64,000 bases of DNA from Bacteroidales bacterium UBA1715 (lineage in GTDB: Bacteria; Bacteroidota; Bacteroidia; Bacteroidales; UBA1715): positions 1 to 64,000 of the forward strand of contig DCIX01000004.1 in assembly GCA_002317135.1 (NCBI GenBank), given 5' to 3'. The position numbers were made by a program, and so were the translations under genes. Under the pieces are notes generated by a model, which was not told where the DNA came from, searched no databases, and worked only from the letters and a program-made list of their open reading frames with translations. Numbering within the stretch: position 1 is the first letter of the stretch; each line of letters opens with the position of its first letter. Shown here one piece after another: positions 24,435-32,889 of the stretch.

Positions 24435-24467
24435 GTTTTACGGAATGAATGAAAAAAATTATATAGA

Positions 24468-27400
24468 ATGAAAGATGTTAAAAAAGTGCTTCTACTTGGT
24501 TCAGGAGCCCTAAAAATTGGTCAGGCGGGAGAGTTCGACTATTCCGGATCGCAGGCGCTGAAGGCAATGCGCGAGGAAGGAATTTCGACAGTGTTAATCA
24601 ACCCTAATATCGCTACTATTCAGACTTCTGATGGTATTGCAGATAAGGTGTATTTCTTGCCAATCACTCCATATTTTGTGGAAGAAATTATCAAGAAAGA
24701 ACAACCAGATGGCATCTTGTTGGCTTTCGGTGGACAAACTGCCTTGAACTGTGGAACACAATTATATCTTTCAGGTACGCTTGAAAAATATGGTGTGAAA
24801 GTGCTAGGAACTTCTGTGGAAGCAATTATGATTACAGAAGACCGTGATTTGTTCGTGAAGAAATTGAACGAAATCGATGCGAAAACTCCATCTTCACAAG
24901 CTGTAGAATCTATAGAAGACGCTTTGAAGGTTGCTAACCGATTGGGATTCCCAATCATGGTTCGTTCTGCATACGCTCTTGGTGGTCTTGGTTCAGGTAT
25001 TTCTACAAACGAAAAAGAATTTGTTGACCTTTGCGAAAATGCGTTGGCGTATTCAAAACAAATTCTTGTAGAAGAATCGTTGAAAGGTTGGAAGGAAATT
25101 GAATTTGAGGTAATTCGCGATGCAAACGATCATTGCTTCACTGTGGTTCCAATGGAAAACGTCGATCCTCTTGGTATCCATACAGGTGAAAGTATCGTGA
25201 TTTCTCCAATTGTAACATTGACGAAGGAACAAATTGCAATGTTGCAGGAAATATCTATAAAAGTTGTTCGTCATATCGGTATCGTTGGTGAATGTAATAT
25301 TCAGTTTGCTTTCAATGCACAGACTAATGATTATAGAATTATCGAAATCAATGCTCGTTTGAGCCGTTCTTCTGCATTGGCATCAAAAGCTTCTGGTTAT
25401 CCTCTTGCATTTGTTGCTGCAAAATTGGCTTTGGGGTATACTCTTGACCAAATCGGTGAAATGGGTACGCCAAACTCTGCGTATGTTCCACCTTCAGTCG
25501 ATTATATTATTGCAAAAATTCCTCGTTGGGATTTGACAAAATTCGTTGGCGTTGACCGTGAAATCGGTTCTTCAATGAAGTCTGTCGGCGAAATAATGTC
25601 TATTGGTAAATCATTCGAGGAAATTATGCAAAAAGGTCTTCGTATGATAGGTCAAGGTATGCATGGTTTCGTTGGTAACAATGATTTAGAGTTCGACGAT
25701 TTAGACAAAGAACTTTCTCATCCAACAGATTTGAGAATTTTTGCCATTGCAAAGGCATTGGAAAATGGTTATACGCCAGAAAGAATCGAAGAACTTACAA
25801 AAATTGATGTGTATTTCATCAACTGTTTGAAAAATATTGTTGACTACACAAAAGTTCTTTCTTCATACAATAAAATCGAAGATTTGCCAGCAGATGTAAT
25901 GAAAGAAGCTAAACGCTTGGGCTTCTCTGATTTCCAAATCGCTCGTTATGTGGAAAATCCAGCAGGAAATATGGAAAAAGAACAATTGCGCGTTCGCGAT
26001 GTTCGTAAGAAATTCAATATCCTTCCTGCAGTTCGTCGTATCAATACGATTGCTTCTGAACATCCAGAATTGACGAACTATTTATATATGACATACGGTG
26101 AAACAGAACACAGCATTAGTTATGCTTATAAAAACGATAAATCTATCGTTGTGCTTGGTTCTGGTGCATATAGAATTGGTTCTTCGGTTGAATTTGACTG
26201 GTGCTCGGTAAATGCTATTCAAACTGCTCGTAAATTGGGTTACAAATCAATTATGATTAACTACAACCCAGAAACTGTTTCTACCGACTACGATATGTGT
26301 GACCGTTTGTACTTCGATGAGTTAAGTTTCGAACGCGTACTTGATGTTATGGATTTAGAAACACCAAAAGGTGTTATTGTTTCGGTAGGTGGACAGATTC
26401 CAAACAACTTGGCAATGAAACTTTACCGTCAGAATGTGCCAATTTTGGGAACTTCTCCTGTTTCTATAGATAGAGCAGAAAATAGAAATAAATTCTCTGC
26501 GATGTTGGATCAACTTGGAATTGACCAACCAAGATGGGAAGCATTGACAAGTTACGATGAAATCGACAAATTTATCGATGAGGTTGGTTTCCCTGTATTG
26601 ATTCGTCCTTCGTATGTGCTTTCGGGTGCTGCTATGAATGTTTGCTACGACAAAGAACAAATGCATACATTCTTGGGTGCGGCTGCGAAAGTTTCAAAAG
26701 AATATCCTGTAGTTGTTTCTAAGTTTATGCAAAATGCAAAAGAAGTTGAATTCGATGCTGTTGCTAAAAACGGTGAAATCATTGAATACGGTATTTCTGA
26801 ACATATTGAGTTTGCAGGTGTTCACTCTGGTGACGCTACATTAGTGTTCCCAGCGCAAAATATTTATGTAGCAACTGCCCGCAGAATCAAACAAATCAGT
26901 AAGAAAATTGCTCAAGAATTGAACATTAGTGGTCCATTCAATATTCAATTCTTGGCTAAAAATAATGATGTAAAAGTTATTGAATGTAACCTTCGTGCTT
27001 CAAGAAGTTTCCCTTTCGTTTCAAAAGTATTGAAACGCAACTTCATTGAAACAGCAACAAAGATTATGTTGGGTGAATCTGTTGAAAAACCAGATTCAGC
27101 AGTATTCGATGTTGATCACGTTGGTGTAAAGGCTTCGCAATTCTCATTTGCTCGTCTTCATAGAGCTGACCCAATTTTGGGCGTAGATATGTCTTCGACA
27201 GGTGAAGTTGGTTGTTTGGGTACCGATTTCAGCGATGCATTGTTAGCTTCGTTATATTCAGTAGGTTTCCATAAACCAGAAAAAGGAGTATTAGTTTCTT
27301 CTGGCGATTCAAAAGGTAAAGTTGATTTGTTGGATTCTTGTAAATTATTGCAAGAAAAAGGCTTAAAAATCTACGCTACCGAAGGAACACAAAAATTCTT

Positions 27401-27689
27401 GGCTGAAAACGGCGTAAAGGCTACGGCTGTAAATTGGCCAGATGAATCAGCAGCAGAAGACATTACAACATTAATGCAAGAACATACAATAGATTTAGTT
27501 ATAAATATACCAAAGAATCAAACAAGACGCGAATTGACGAATGGTTACAAGATTCGTCGTGCGGCAATTGACCACAATATTCCATTGTTGACAAATGCCC
27601 GTCTTGCAAGTGCATTCTTACAAGCTGCTTGCTCGAAAGAAATGAGTGATATTCAAATCAAGAGCTGGCAGGAGTATATTATTAAATAA
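24468..27689 (+). CDS. carB: Carbamoyl-phosphate synthase large subunit, first copy
   Basis: A 1073-residue enzyme, the normal CarB length, making carbamoyl phosphate from bicarbonate, ammonia (from CarA) and two ATP for pyrimidine and arginine synthesis. Both ATP-grasp halves are intact: the first begins LLLGSGALKIGQAGEFDYSG and contains ARLSRSSALASKASGYPLA; the second begins VVLGSGAYRIGSSVEFDW and contains ECNLRASRSFPFVSK. The C-terminal MGS-like allosteric domain (about 935-1073) follows, with IYATEGTQKFLAENG and LLTNARLASAF. Sequence choices such as SGSQALKA, GWKEIEFEV and MENVDPLGIHTG resemble eukaryotic CPS more than the E. coli enzyme, from memory. It is the first gene of a carB-carA-carB operon behind an attenuator-like leader. 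Confidence 0.95.
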   Translation: MKDVKKVLLLGSGALKIGQAGEFDYSGSQALKAMREEGISTVLINPNIATIQTSDGIADKVYFLPITPYFVEEIIKKEQPDGILLAFGGQTALNCGTQLYLSGTLEKYGVKVLGTSVEAIMITEDRDLFVKKLNEIDAKTPSSQAVESIEDALKVANRLGFPIMVRSAYALGGLGSGISTNEKEFVDLCENALAYSKQILVEESLKGWKEIEFEVIRDANDHCFTVVPMENVDPLGIHTGESIVISPIVTLTKEQIAMLQEISIKVVRHIGIVGECNIQFAFNAQTNDYRIIEINARLSRSSALASKASGYPLAFVAAKLALGYTLDQIGEMGTPNSAYVPPSVDYIIAKIPRWDLTKFVGVDREIGSSMKSVGEIMSIGKSFEEIMQKGLRMIGQGMHGFVGNNDLEFDDLDKELSHPTDLRIFAIAKALENGYTPERIEELTKIDVYFINCLKNIVDYTKVLSSYNKIEDLPADVMKEAKRLGFSDFQIARYVENPAGNMEKEQLRVRDVRKKFNILPAVRRINTIASEHPELTNYLYMTYGETEHSISYAYKNDKSIVVLGSGAYRIGSSVEFDWCSVNAIQTARKLGYKSIMINYNPETVSTDYDMCDRLYFDELSFERVLDVMDLETPKGVIVSVGGQIPNNLAMKLYRQNVPILGTSPVSIDRAENRNKFSAMLDQLGIDQPRWEALTSYDEIDKFIDEVGFPVLIRPSYVLSGAAMNVCYDKEQMHTFLGAAAKVSKEYPVVVSKFMQNAKEVEFDAVAKNGEIIEYGISEHIEFAGVHSGDATLVFPAQNIYVATARRIKQISKKIAQELNISGPFNIQFLAKNNDVKVIECNLRASRSFPFVSKVLKRNFIETATKIMLGESVEKPDSAVFDVDHVGVKASQFSFARLHRADPILGVDMSSTGEVGCLGTDFSDALLASLYSVGFHKPEKGVLVSSGDSKGKVDLLDSCKLLQEKGLKIYATEGTQKFLAENGVKATAVNWPDESAAEDITTLMQEHTIDLVINIPKNQTRRELTNGYKIRRAAIDHNIPLLTNARLASAFLQAACSKEMSDIQIKSWQEYIIK

Positions 27690-27726
27690 ATCTATTTAAT
27701 AGATAGTGATTTTAATAAAAGGTACA

Positions 27727-28809
27727 ATGTCAAAATTAAAAAATGCCAAATTGATCTTGGAAAACGGAAAGGAATTCGTTGGTAAGTCCTTTGGTTTTCC
27801 AGGTTCGGTTGCTGGTGAAGTCGTTTTCAATACGGCTATGACTGGCTATCCGGAAAGTTTAACTGACCCTTCATATAAAGGGCAAATCTTAGTGTCAACT
27901 TATCCTTTGATAGGAAACTATGGTGTTCCTAAGACGGAGTTCGAAAACAATATGCCAAAGTTTTTCGAAAGTGATAGAATCCAAATCGCAGGATTGGTAA
28001 TTTCGGACTATTCCTTTGTGTATAGCCATTGGAATGCAGAGAAAAGCCTTGCTGATTGGTTGGTTGAAAACAAGGTGCCGGCAATTTTTGATGTTGACAC
28101 TCGTGCTCTCACAAAAATATTGCGTGAGTCGGGTTGTATGCTTGGTAAAATCGTTATCGATGACGAAGATGTTGCATGGTACGATCCTAATAAAGAAAAC
28201 TTGGTTGACTTGGTAAGTACTAAGGAAAAAGTTGTGTATGGTAATGGTTCTAATAGAATCATGCTTGTGGATTGTGGTGTGAAAAACAACATTATTCGTT
28301 GTTTATTAAAGCATGATACTACGGTTATTCGTGTTCCATGGAATTATGATTTTACGAAAGATGAATACGATGGTTTGTTCATCTCGAATGGGCCTGGTGA
28401 TCCTTCAATGTGTAAGGAAACAGTTGCACACTTAAAAACTGCGATTGAAGGTGATAAACCTATTTTCGGTATTTGTTTGGGTAGCCAGTTGTTAGGTTTG
28501 GCATCTGGGGCAACAACATATAAGTTGAAATATGGCCATAGAAGTCATAACCAACCTGCTCGTGAAGTTGGTACAAATCGTTGCTTTATTACTTCTCAAA
28601 ATCACGGTTTTGCTGTTGACCACTCAAAATTGACTGGCGATTGGGAACCATACTTTATCAATCTTAACGATGACACTTGCGAAGGAATTAAGCACAAGGT
28701 AAAACCTATTTTTGCTACACAATTTCATCCAGAGGCATGTGGTGGTCCAACTGATACTGAATTTTTATTTGAAAAATTCATCAAATTAGTAGAAGAAAAT
28801 AAAAAGTAA
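27727..28809 (+). CDS. carA: Carbamoyl-phosphate synthase small (glutaminase) subunit
   Basis: A 360-residue class I glutamine amidotransferase that supplies ammonia to CarB. The N-terminal CPSase small-chain domain shows FNTAMTGYPESLTDPSYKGQ; the C-terminal triad is Cys in FGICLGSQLLGLASG, and His and Glu in FATQFHPEACGGP. The residue two after the catalytic cysteine's Leu-Gly is Ser instead of the His common in E. coli-type CarA. I chose the ATG at 27727 (MSKLKNAKL), 37 bases after carB1, over an ATT/ATG-like start farther up. A single carA sits between two carB genes and may serve both. Confidence 0.95.
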   Translation: MSKLKNAKLILENGKEFVGKSFGFPGSVAGEVVFNTAMTGYPESLTDPSYKGQILVSTYPLIGNYGVPKTEFENNMPKFFESDRIQIAGLVISDYSFVYSHWNAEKSLADWLVENKVPAIFDVDTRALTKILRESGCMLGKIVIDDEDVAWYDPNKENLVDLVSTKEKVVYGNGSNRIMLVDCGVKNNIIRCLLKHDTTVIRVPWNYDFTKDEYDGLFISNGPGDPSMCKETVAHLKTAIEGDKPIFGICLGSQLLGLASGATTYKLKYGHRSHNQPAREVGTNRCFITSQNHGFAVDHSKLTGDWEPYFINLNDDTCEGIKHKVKPIFATQFHPEACGGPTDTEFLFEKFIKLVEENKK

Positions 28810-28833
28810 CTCCAACCGTAAAATCATACTGAA

Positions 28834-31800
28834 ATGAACGAGATTAAAAAAGTAATTGTATTAGGCTCAGGTGCTTTGAAGATTGGAGAAGCAGGTGAAT
28901 TCGACTACTCTGGTTCACAAGCCTTGAAAGCATTACGCGAAGAAGGAATCGAAACGATTCTTATCAACCCAAATATTGCAACCGTACAAACTTCTGAAGG
29001 TATTGCCGATAGAATTTATTTCTTGCCTGTAACTCCTGAATTTGTAGAACGTGTAATCCAAAAAGAAAAACCACAAGGTATTTTGTTGGCTTTCGGTGGA
29101 CAAACTGCTTTGAACTGTGGTACAGCTTTGTACGACAGTGGTGTGTTTGAAAAATATGGTGTTAAAGTGTTGGGTACACCAGTTCAGGCAATTAAAGACA
29201 CAGAAGACCGTGATTTGTTCATTCAAAAATTGAATGAAATCAATGTGAAAACGGCTCGTAGTGAGGCTGTTAATTCAGTGGAAGAAGCTGTTAAGGCTGT
29301 TGAAAGACTTGGTTTCCCTGTGATTGTCCGTGCTGCGTATGCTCTTGGTGGTCTTGGTAGTGGTTTCTGCTCGAATATTGAGGAATTGAAGAAACTTTGT
29401 GAAACAGCTTTTGCTTATTCTTCACAAGTGCTTGTTGAAGAATCATTGAAAGGTTGGAAGGAAGTTGAATATGAAGTTGTTCGTGATAAATACGATAACT
29501 GTATTACGGTTTGTAATATGGAAAACTTCGATCCACTTGGAATTCACACTGGTGAAAGTATTGTTGTGGCTCCTTCACAAACATTGTCTAATGCGGAATA
29601 TCATAAACTTCGTGAATTAGCTATCCGTATAGTTCGCCATATCGGTATCGTTGGTGAATGTAATGTGCAATATGCACTTGATCCAAATTCCGAAGATTAT
29701 CGTGTAATTGAGGTAAATGCTCGTTTGAGCCGTTCTTCAGCTTTGGCTTCGAAAGCTACTGGTTATCCATTAGCATTTGTTGCTGCTAAGTTAGGTTTGG
29801 GCTACGGCTTGTTTGAATTGAAGAACTCTGTAACAAAGACTACAAGTGCATTCTTCGAGCCAGCTTTGGATTACATTGTTTGTAAGATTCCACGTTGGGA
29901 TTTGGGAAAATTCAATGGCGTTTCAAAAGAAATTGGTTCGTCAATGAAGTCCGTTGGTGAGATAATGGCAATCGGTCGTAACTTCGAAGAAGTTATTCAA
30001 AAAGGTTTGCGTATGATAGGTCAGGGTATGCACGGTTTTGTTGCTAACCATGATATTTCGTTCGAAGATCTTGACAAAGAGTTACAGAAGCCAACCGACA
30101 TGCGTATTTTCGCTATCAATATTGCTTTGGAAAAAGGATATTCGGTAGATAAAATCCATGATTTGACAAAGATTGACAAATGGTTCCTTGAAAAGTTGAA
30201 GAATATTGCAAATATTCAACAGCAACTCTCAGGTTACTCAAATTTAGAATCTATGCCAGAAGACTTATTGCGTGAAGCAAAAGTTCGTGGCTTCTCAGAT
30301 TTCCAAATTGCCCGTCTTGTGTTGAATTCGGCAGATAAGAATATTGAGGACAATATTGATGCTGTTCGTCAATATCGTAAAGCAAAAGGAATCGTTCCTG
30401 TTGTAAAGCAAATTGATACGTTGGCTGCTGAGTATCCAGCACAAACGAACTATTTGTATATGACATATTCAGGAAACGAGAACGATATTTCTTTCAATAG
30501 CAATAAGAAATCGGTAATCGTTCTTGGTTCTGGTGCATATAGAATTGGTTCTTCGGTAGAATTTGACTGGTGTGGTGTAAATGCATTGAATACTATCAAG
30601 AAAGAAGGATTCCATTCGGTTATGATAAACTATAATCCGGAAACAGTATCAACTGATTACGATTCTTGCGATAGATTGTATTTCGATGAATTGACATTGG
30701 AACGTGTGCTTGATATCTGTGATTTGGAAGCTCCTCATGGAGTCGTTGTTTCTACAGGTGGTCAGATTCCAAATAACTTGGCAATGCGTTTGTACAATCA
30801 AAAGGTAAATGTGTTAGGAACTTCTCCAATCAATATTGATAGAGCAGAAGACCGTCACAAATTCTCTGAAATGTGCGATCAACTAGGTATTGATCAACCA
30901 CGCTGGAGAGAATTGACAAGTATGGACGATATTTATCAATTTGTTGATGAGGTTGGTTTCCCTGTATTGATTCGTCCTTCGTATGTACTTTCTGGTGCAG
31001 CTATGAATGTCGTTTCAAATAAGGAAGAAATGGAACATTTCTTGACGCTTGCCACTAAGGTATCAAAACAACATCCTGTTGTTGTTACGCAGTTCATAGA
31101 ACAAGCAAAAGAAATCGAAATTGATGCCGTTGCACAAAATGGTGAAGTGTTGAGTTATGCAATTTCAGAACACGTTGAATTTGCCGGTGTTCACTCTGGT
31201 GATGCAACGATGACATTCCCACCACAAAAATTGTACTTTGAAACAATTCGCCGAATTAAGAAGATTAGTAGAGCGATTGCAAAAGGATTGGAAATTTCTG
31301 GTCCTTTCAATATGCAGTTCTTGGCAAAAGACAACGATATTAAGGTTATTGAATGTAACCTTCGTGCTTCTCGAAGTTTCCCATTCGTATCAAAAGTATT
31401 GAAGAAGAACTTCATTGCACAAGCAACACAAGTAATGTTGGGTGTTCCAGTAGAAAAATTTGACAAGTCAATTTTCGATTTGGATTACATTGGTATTAAG
31501 GCACCACAATTTAGTTTTGCTCGTTTGGCAAAAGCCGATCCAATTTTGGGTGTAGATATGTCTTCTACTGGTGAGGTTGGTTGTATTGGTGATAGTTATT
31601 ATGAAGCAATCTTGAAATCAATGTTGTCGGTTGGCTACAAGATTCCAAAGAAAAATATTTTCTTGAGTACTGGTCCAGCAAAGAGTAAGGTTGTATTACT
31701 TGAACCTTGCCGTTTGTTAGTTCAAAAAGGTTACAAACTATTTGGTACAAAAGGAACTGTTGAATTCTTGAATAGTAATGGAGTAGAGGCAACTGCACTT

Positions 31801-32049
31801 CATTGGCCAGATGAAGATTTGAAACCAAATGTAATGGATTACATTCGTGAAAAACAACTTGATTTGGTTATCAACGTTCCGAAAGACCACAGTAAATCAG
31901 AATTAGATAACGATTATTCAATCCGCCGTGGTGCAATAGACTTTAATATTCCATTGTTGACAAATGCACGCTTAGCAACAGCATTTATCACAGCATTCTG
32001 CAATATCTCTATAGATGAGTTGGAAATAAAGAGTTGGAATGAATATTAA
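28834..32049 (+). CDS. carB: Carbamoyl-phosphate synthase large subunit, second copy
   Basis: A 1071-residue paralogue of the first CarB, 24 bases after carA. Both ATP-grasp halves (VLGSGALKIGEAGEFDYSG; VLGSGAYRIGSSVEFDW) and the C-terminal allosteric domain are complete, so neither copy is a pseudogene. By eye the two copies agree at about two thirds of the first 185 residues; the C-terminal MGS-like regulatory domain appears less conserved (FGTKGTVEFLNSNG against IYATEGTQKFLAENG). One copy could respond to pyrimidine and the other to arginine signals, sharing one CarA. That is inference. A strong terminator follows at 32070-32103. Confidence 0.94.
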   Translation: MNEIKKVIVLGSGALKIGEAGEFDYSGSQALKALREEGIETILINPNIATVQTSEGIADRIYFLPVTPEFVERVIQKEKPQGILLAFGGQTALNCGTALYDSGVFEKYGVKVLGTPVQAIKDTEDRDLFIQKLNEINVKTARSEAVNSVEEAVKAVERLGFPVIVRAAYALGGLGSGFCSNIEELKKLCETAFAYSSQVLVEESLKGWKEVEYEVVRDKYDNCITVCNMENFDPLGIHTGESIVVAPSQTLSNAEYHKLRELAIRIVRHIGIVGECNVQYALDPNSEDYRVIEVNARLSRSSALASKATGYPLAFVAAKLGLGYGLFELKNSVTKTTSAFFEPALDYIVCKIPRWDLGKFNGVSKEIGSSMKSVGEIMAIGRNFEEVIQKGLRMIGQGMHGFVANHDISFEDLDKELQKPTDMRIFAINIALEKGYSVDKIHDLTKIDKWFLEKLKNIANIQQQLSGYSNLESMPEDLLREAKVRGFSDFQIARLVLNSADKNIEDNIDAVRQYRKAKGIVPVVKQIDTLAAEYPAQTNYLYMTYSGNENDISFNSNKKSVIVLGSGAYRIGSSVEFDWCGVNALNTIKKEGFHSVMINYNPETVSTDYDSCDRLYFDELTLERVLDICDLEAPHGVVVSTGGQIPNNLAMRLYNQKVNVLGTSPINIDRAEDRHKFSEMCDQLGIDQPRWRELTSMDDIYQFVDEVGFPVLIRPSYVLSGAAMNVVSNKEEMEHFLTLATKVSKQHPVVVTQFIEQAKEIEIDAVAQNGEVLSYAISEHVEFAGVHSGDATMTFPPQKLYFETIRRIKKISRAIAKGLEISGPFNMQFLAKDNDIKVIECNLRASRSFPFVSKVLKKNFIAQATQVMLGVPVEKFDKSIFDLDYIGIKAPQFSFARLAKADPILGVDMSSTGEVGCIGDSYYEAILKSMLSVGYKIPKKNIFLSTGPAKSKVVLLEPCRLLVQKGYKLFGTKGTVEFLNSNGVEATALHWPDEDLKPNVMDYIREKQLDLVINVPKDHSKSELDNDYSIRRGAIDFNIPLLTNARLATAFITAFCNISIDELEIKSWNEY

Positions 32050-32069
32050 TAATCTTCATAAGCAAGATG

Positions 32070-32103
32070 AAAAGGGTAAGATTTTGATCTTACCCTTTTT
32101 TAT
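32070..32103 (+). terminator. Terminator of the carB-carA-carB operon
   Basis: A 12-bp stem (32071-32082 with 32087-32098) with a 4-base loop, followed by T residues. It starts 21 bases after the stop of the second carB. Confidence 0.9.
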
Positions 32104-32169
32104 GTATAGATATATAGTCTATCTGTCGATATATTCAGCAAATCAGACTATTTAGTTTGTAAAATCAAT

Positions 32170-32177
32170 TATTTTTG
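32170..32177 (+). promoter_or_regulatory. Promoter -7 element for the small secreted protein gene
   Basis: TATTTTTG matches TAnnTTTG and lies 34-41 bases before the ATG at 32211. No convincing -33 TTTG is at the right distance. Confidence 0.45.
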
Positions 32178-32210
32178 GCAATAGTTATTGTAGAATTAAT
32201 ATTAAACAAA

Positions 32211-32813
32211 ATGAAAAAATTATTACTCACTTTGGCAGCAGCAATAGCAACTTGTACTATTGCACATTCACAGGTCGTTAATATGGCCAATGCAGAATTG
32301 AATAAGCAACAAAGACCTGCATTCACTATGCAAGTAGATTACTCAAAAAAACTTGTAGTTGAAGCAGTAGAAAAACGTTTCAAAAACGATAAATTAAAAG
32401 GTAAGGCATCTGGTGGTGTAACATGTTATGCAAAGGCAACATATAGTGCAATGTGTGTTACCAATTGCGATATCTATACTATTATTGACGGTAATGGAAA
32501 ATCAGCTACAGTAAATATTTTCGTAGCACGCGAAAATGGCAATTATATTACATCTGGCGATGATGAAGAGCAATGTATTAAGAAGTTTATGCTTAGCTTA
32601 TATGCAGATGTACAAGCTTTAGATTTGCATTATCAAATAGAAGAGCAAACAAAAGTTTATGAAAAAGCGGTAAAGGATCACGAAAAATTACTTGACAAGA
32701 AAGCAGATTTAGAAAAAGAATTGAAGAATGTAGAGAAAGACATTCAAAATGCTGATAAAGAAAAAGCTCATCAAAAAGATGTGTTGGAACAATTAAAGAA
32801 AAAACAGCAATAA
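32211..32813 (+). CDS. Small exported protein with C-terminal coiled coil, unknown function
   Basis: A 200-residue protein. The first 21 residues (MKKLLLTLAAAIATCTIAHSQ) are a signal peptide, and I start there rather than at an upstream in-frame codon. Residues about 25-140 form a mixed alpha/beta domain with two cysteine pairs (VTCYAK, MCVTNCD) and a DGNGKSATVNIFVA strand. The last ~55 residues (EKAVKDHEKLLDKKADLEKELKNVEKD...) are strongly charged heptad coiled coil. I do not recognise a family. It has its own promoter-like box and terminator, so it is a stand-alone gene. It may be a periplasmic or outer-membrane-associated protein that oligomerises through its tail. Confidence 0.7.
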   Translation: MKKLLLTLAAAIATCTIAHSQVVNMANAELNKQQRPAFTMQVDYSKKLVVEAVEKRFKNDKLKGKASGGVTCYAKATYSAMCVTNCDIYTIIDGNGKSATVNIFVARENGNYITSGDDEEQCIKKFMLSLYADVQALDLHYQIEEQTKVYEKAVKDHEKLLDKKADLEKELKNVEKDIQNADKEKAHQKDVLEQLKKKQQ

Positions 32814-32838
32814 GTCTGTCTTATCCTTTATAACAAAA

Positions 32839-32869
32839 AAACTCCAATTATAATGATTGGAGTTTTTTT
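32839..32869. terminator. Bidirectional terminator
   Basis: A stem of about 10 bp (AAACTCCAAT paired with ATTGGAGTTT) bordered by A- and T-runs, between two convergent genes (small secreted protein, plus; GLUG-type T9SS protein, minus). Confidence 0.85.
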
Positions 32870-32889
32870 GTTTATGGACAATTCTAATT

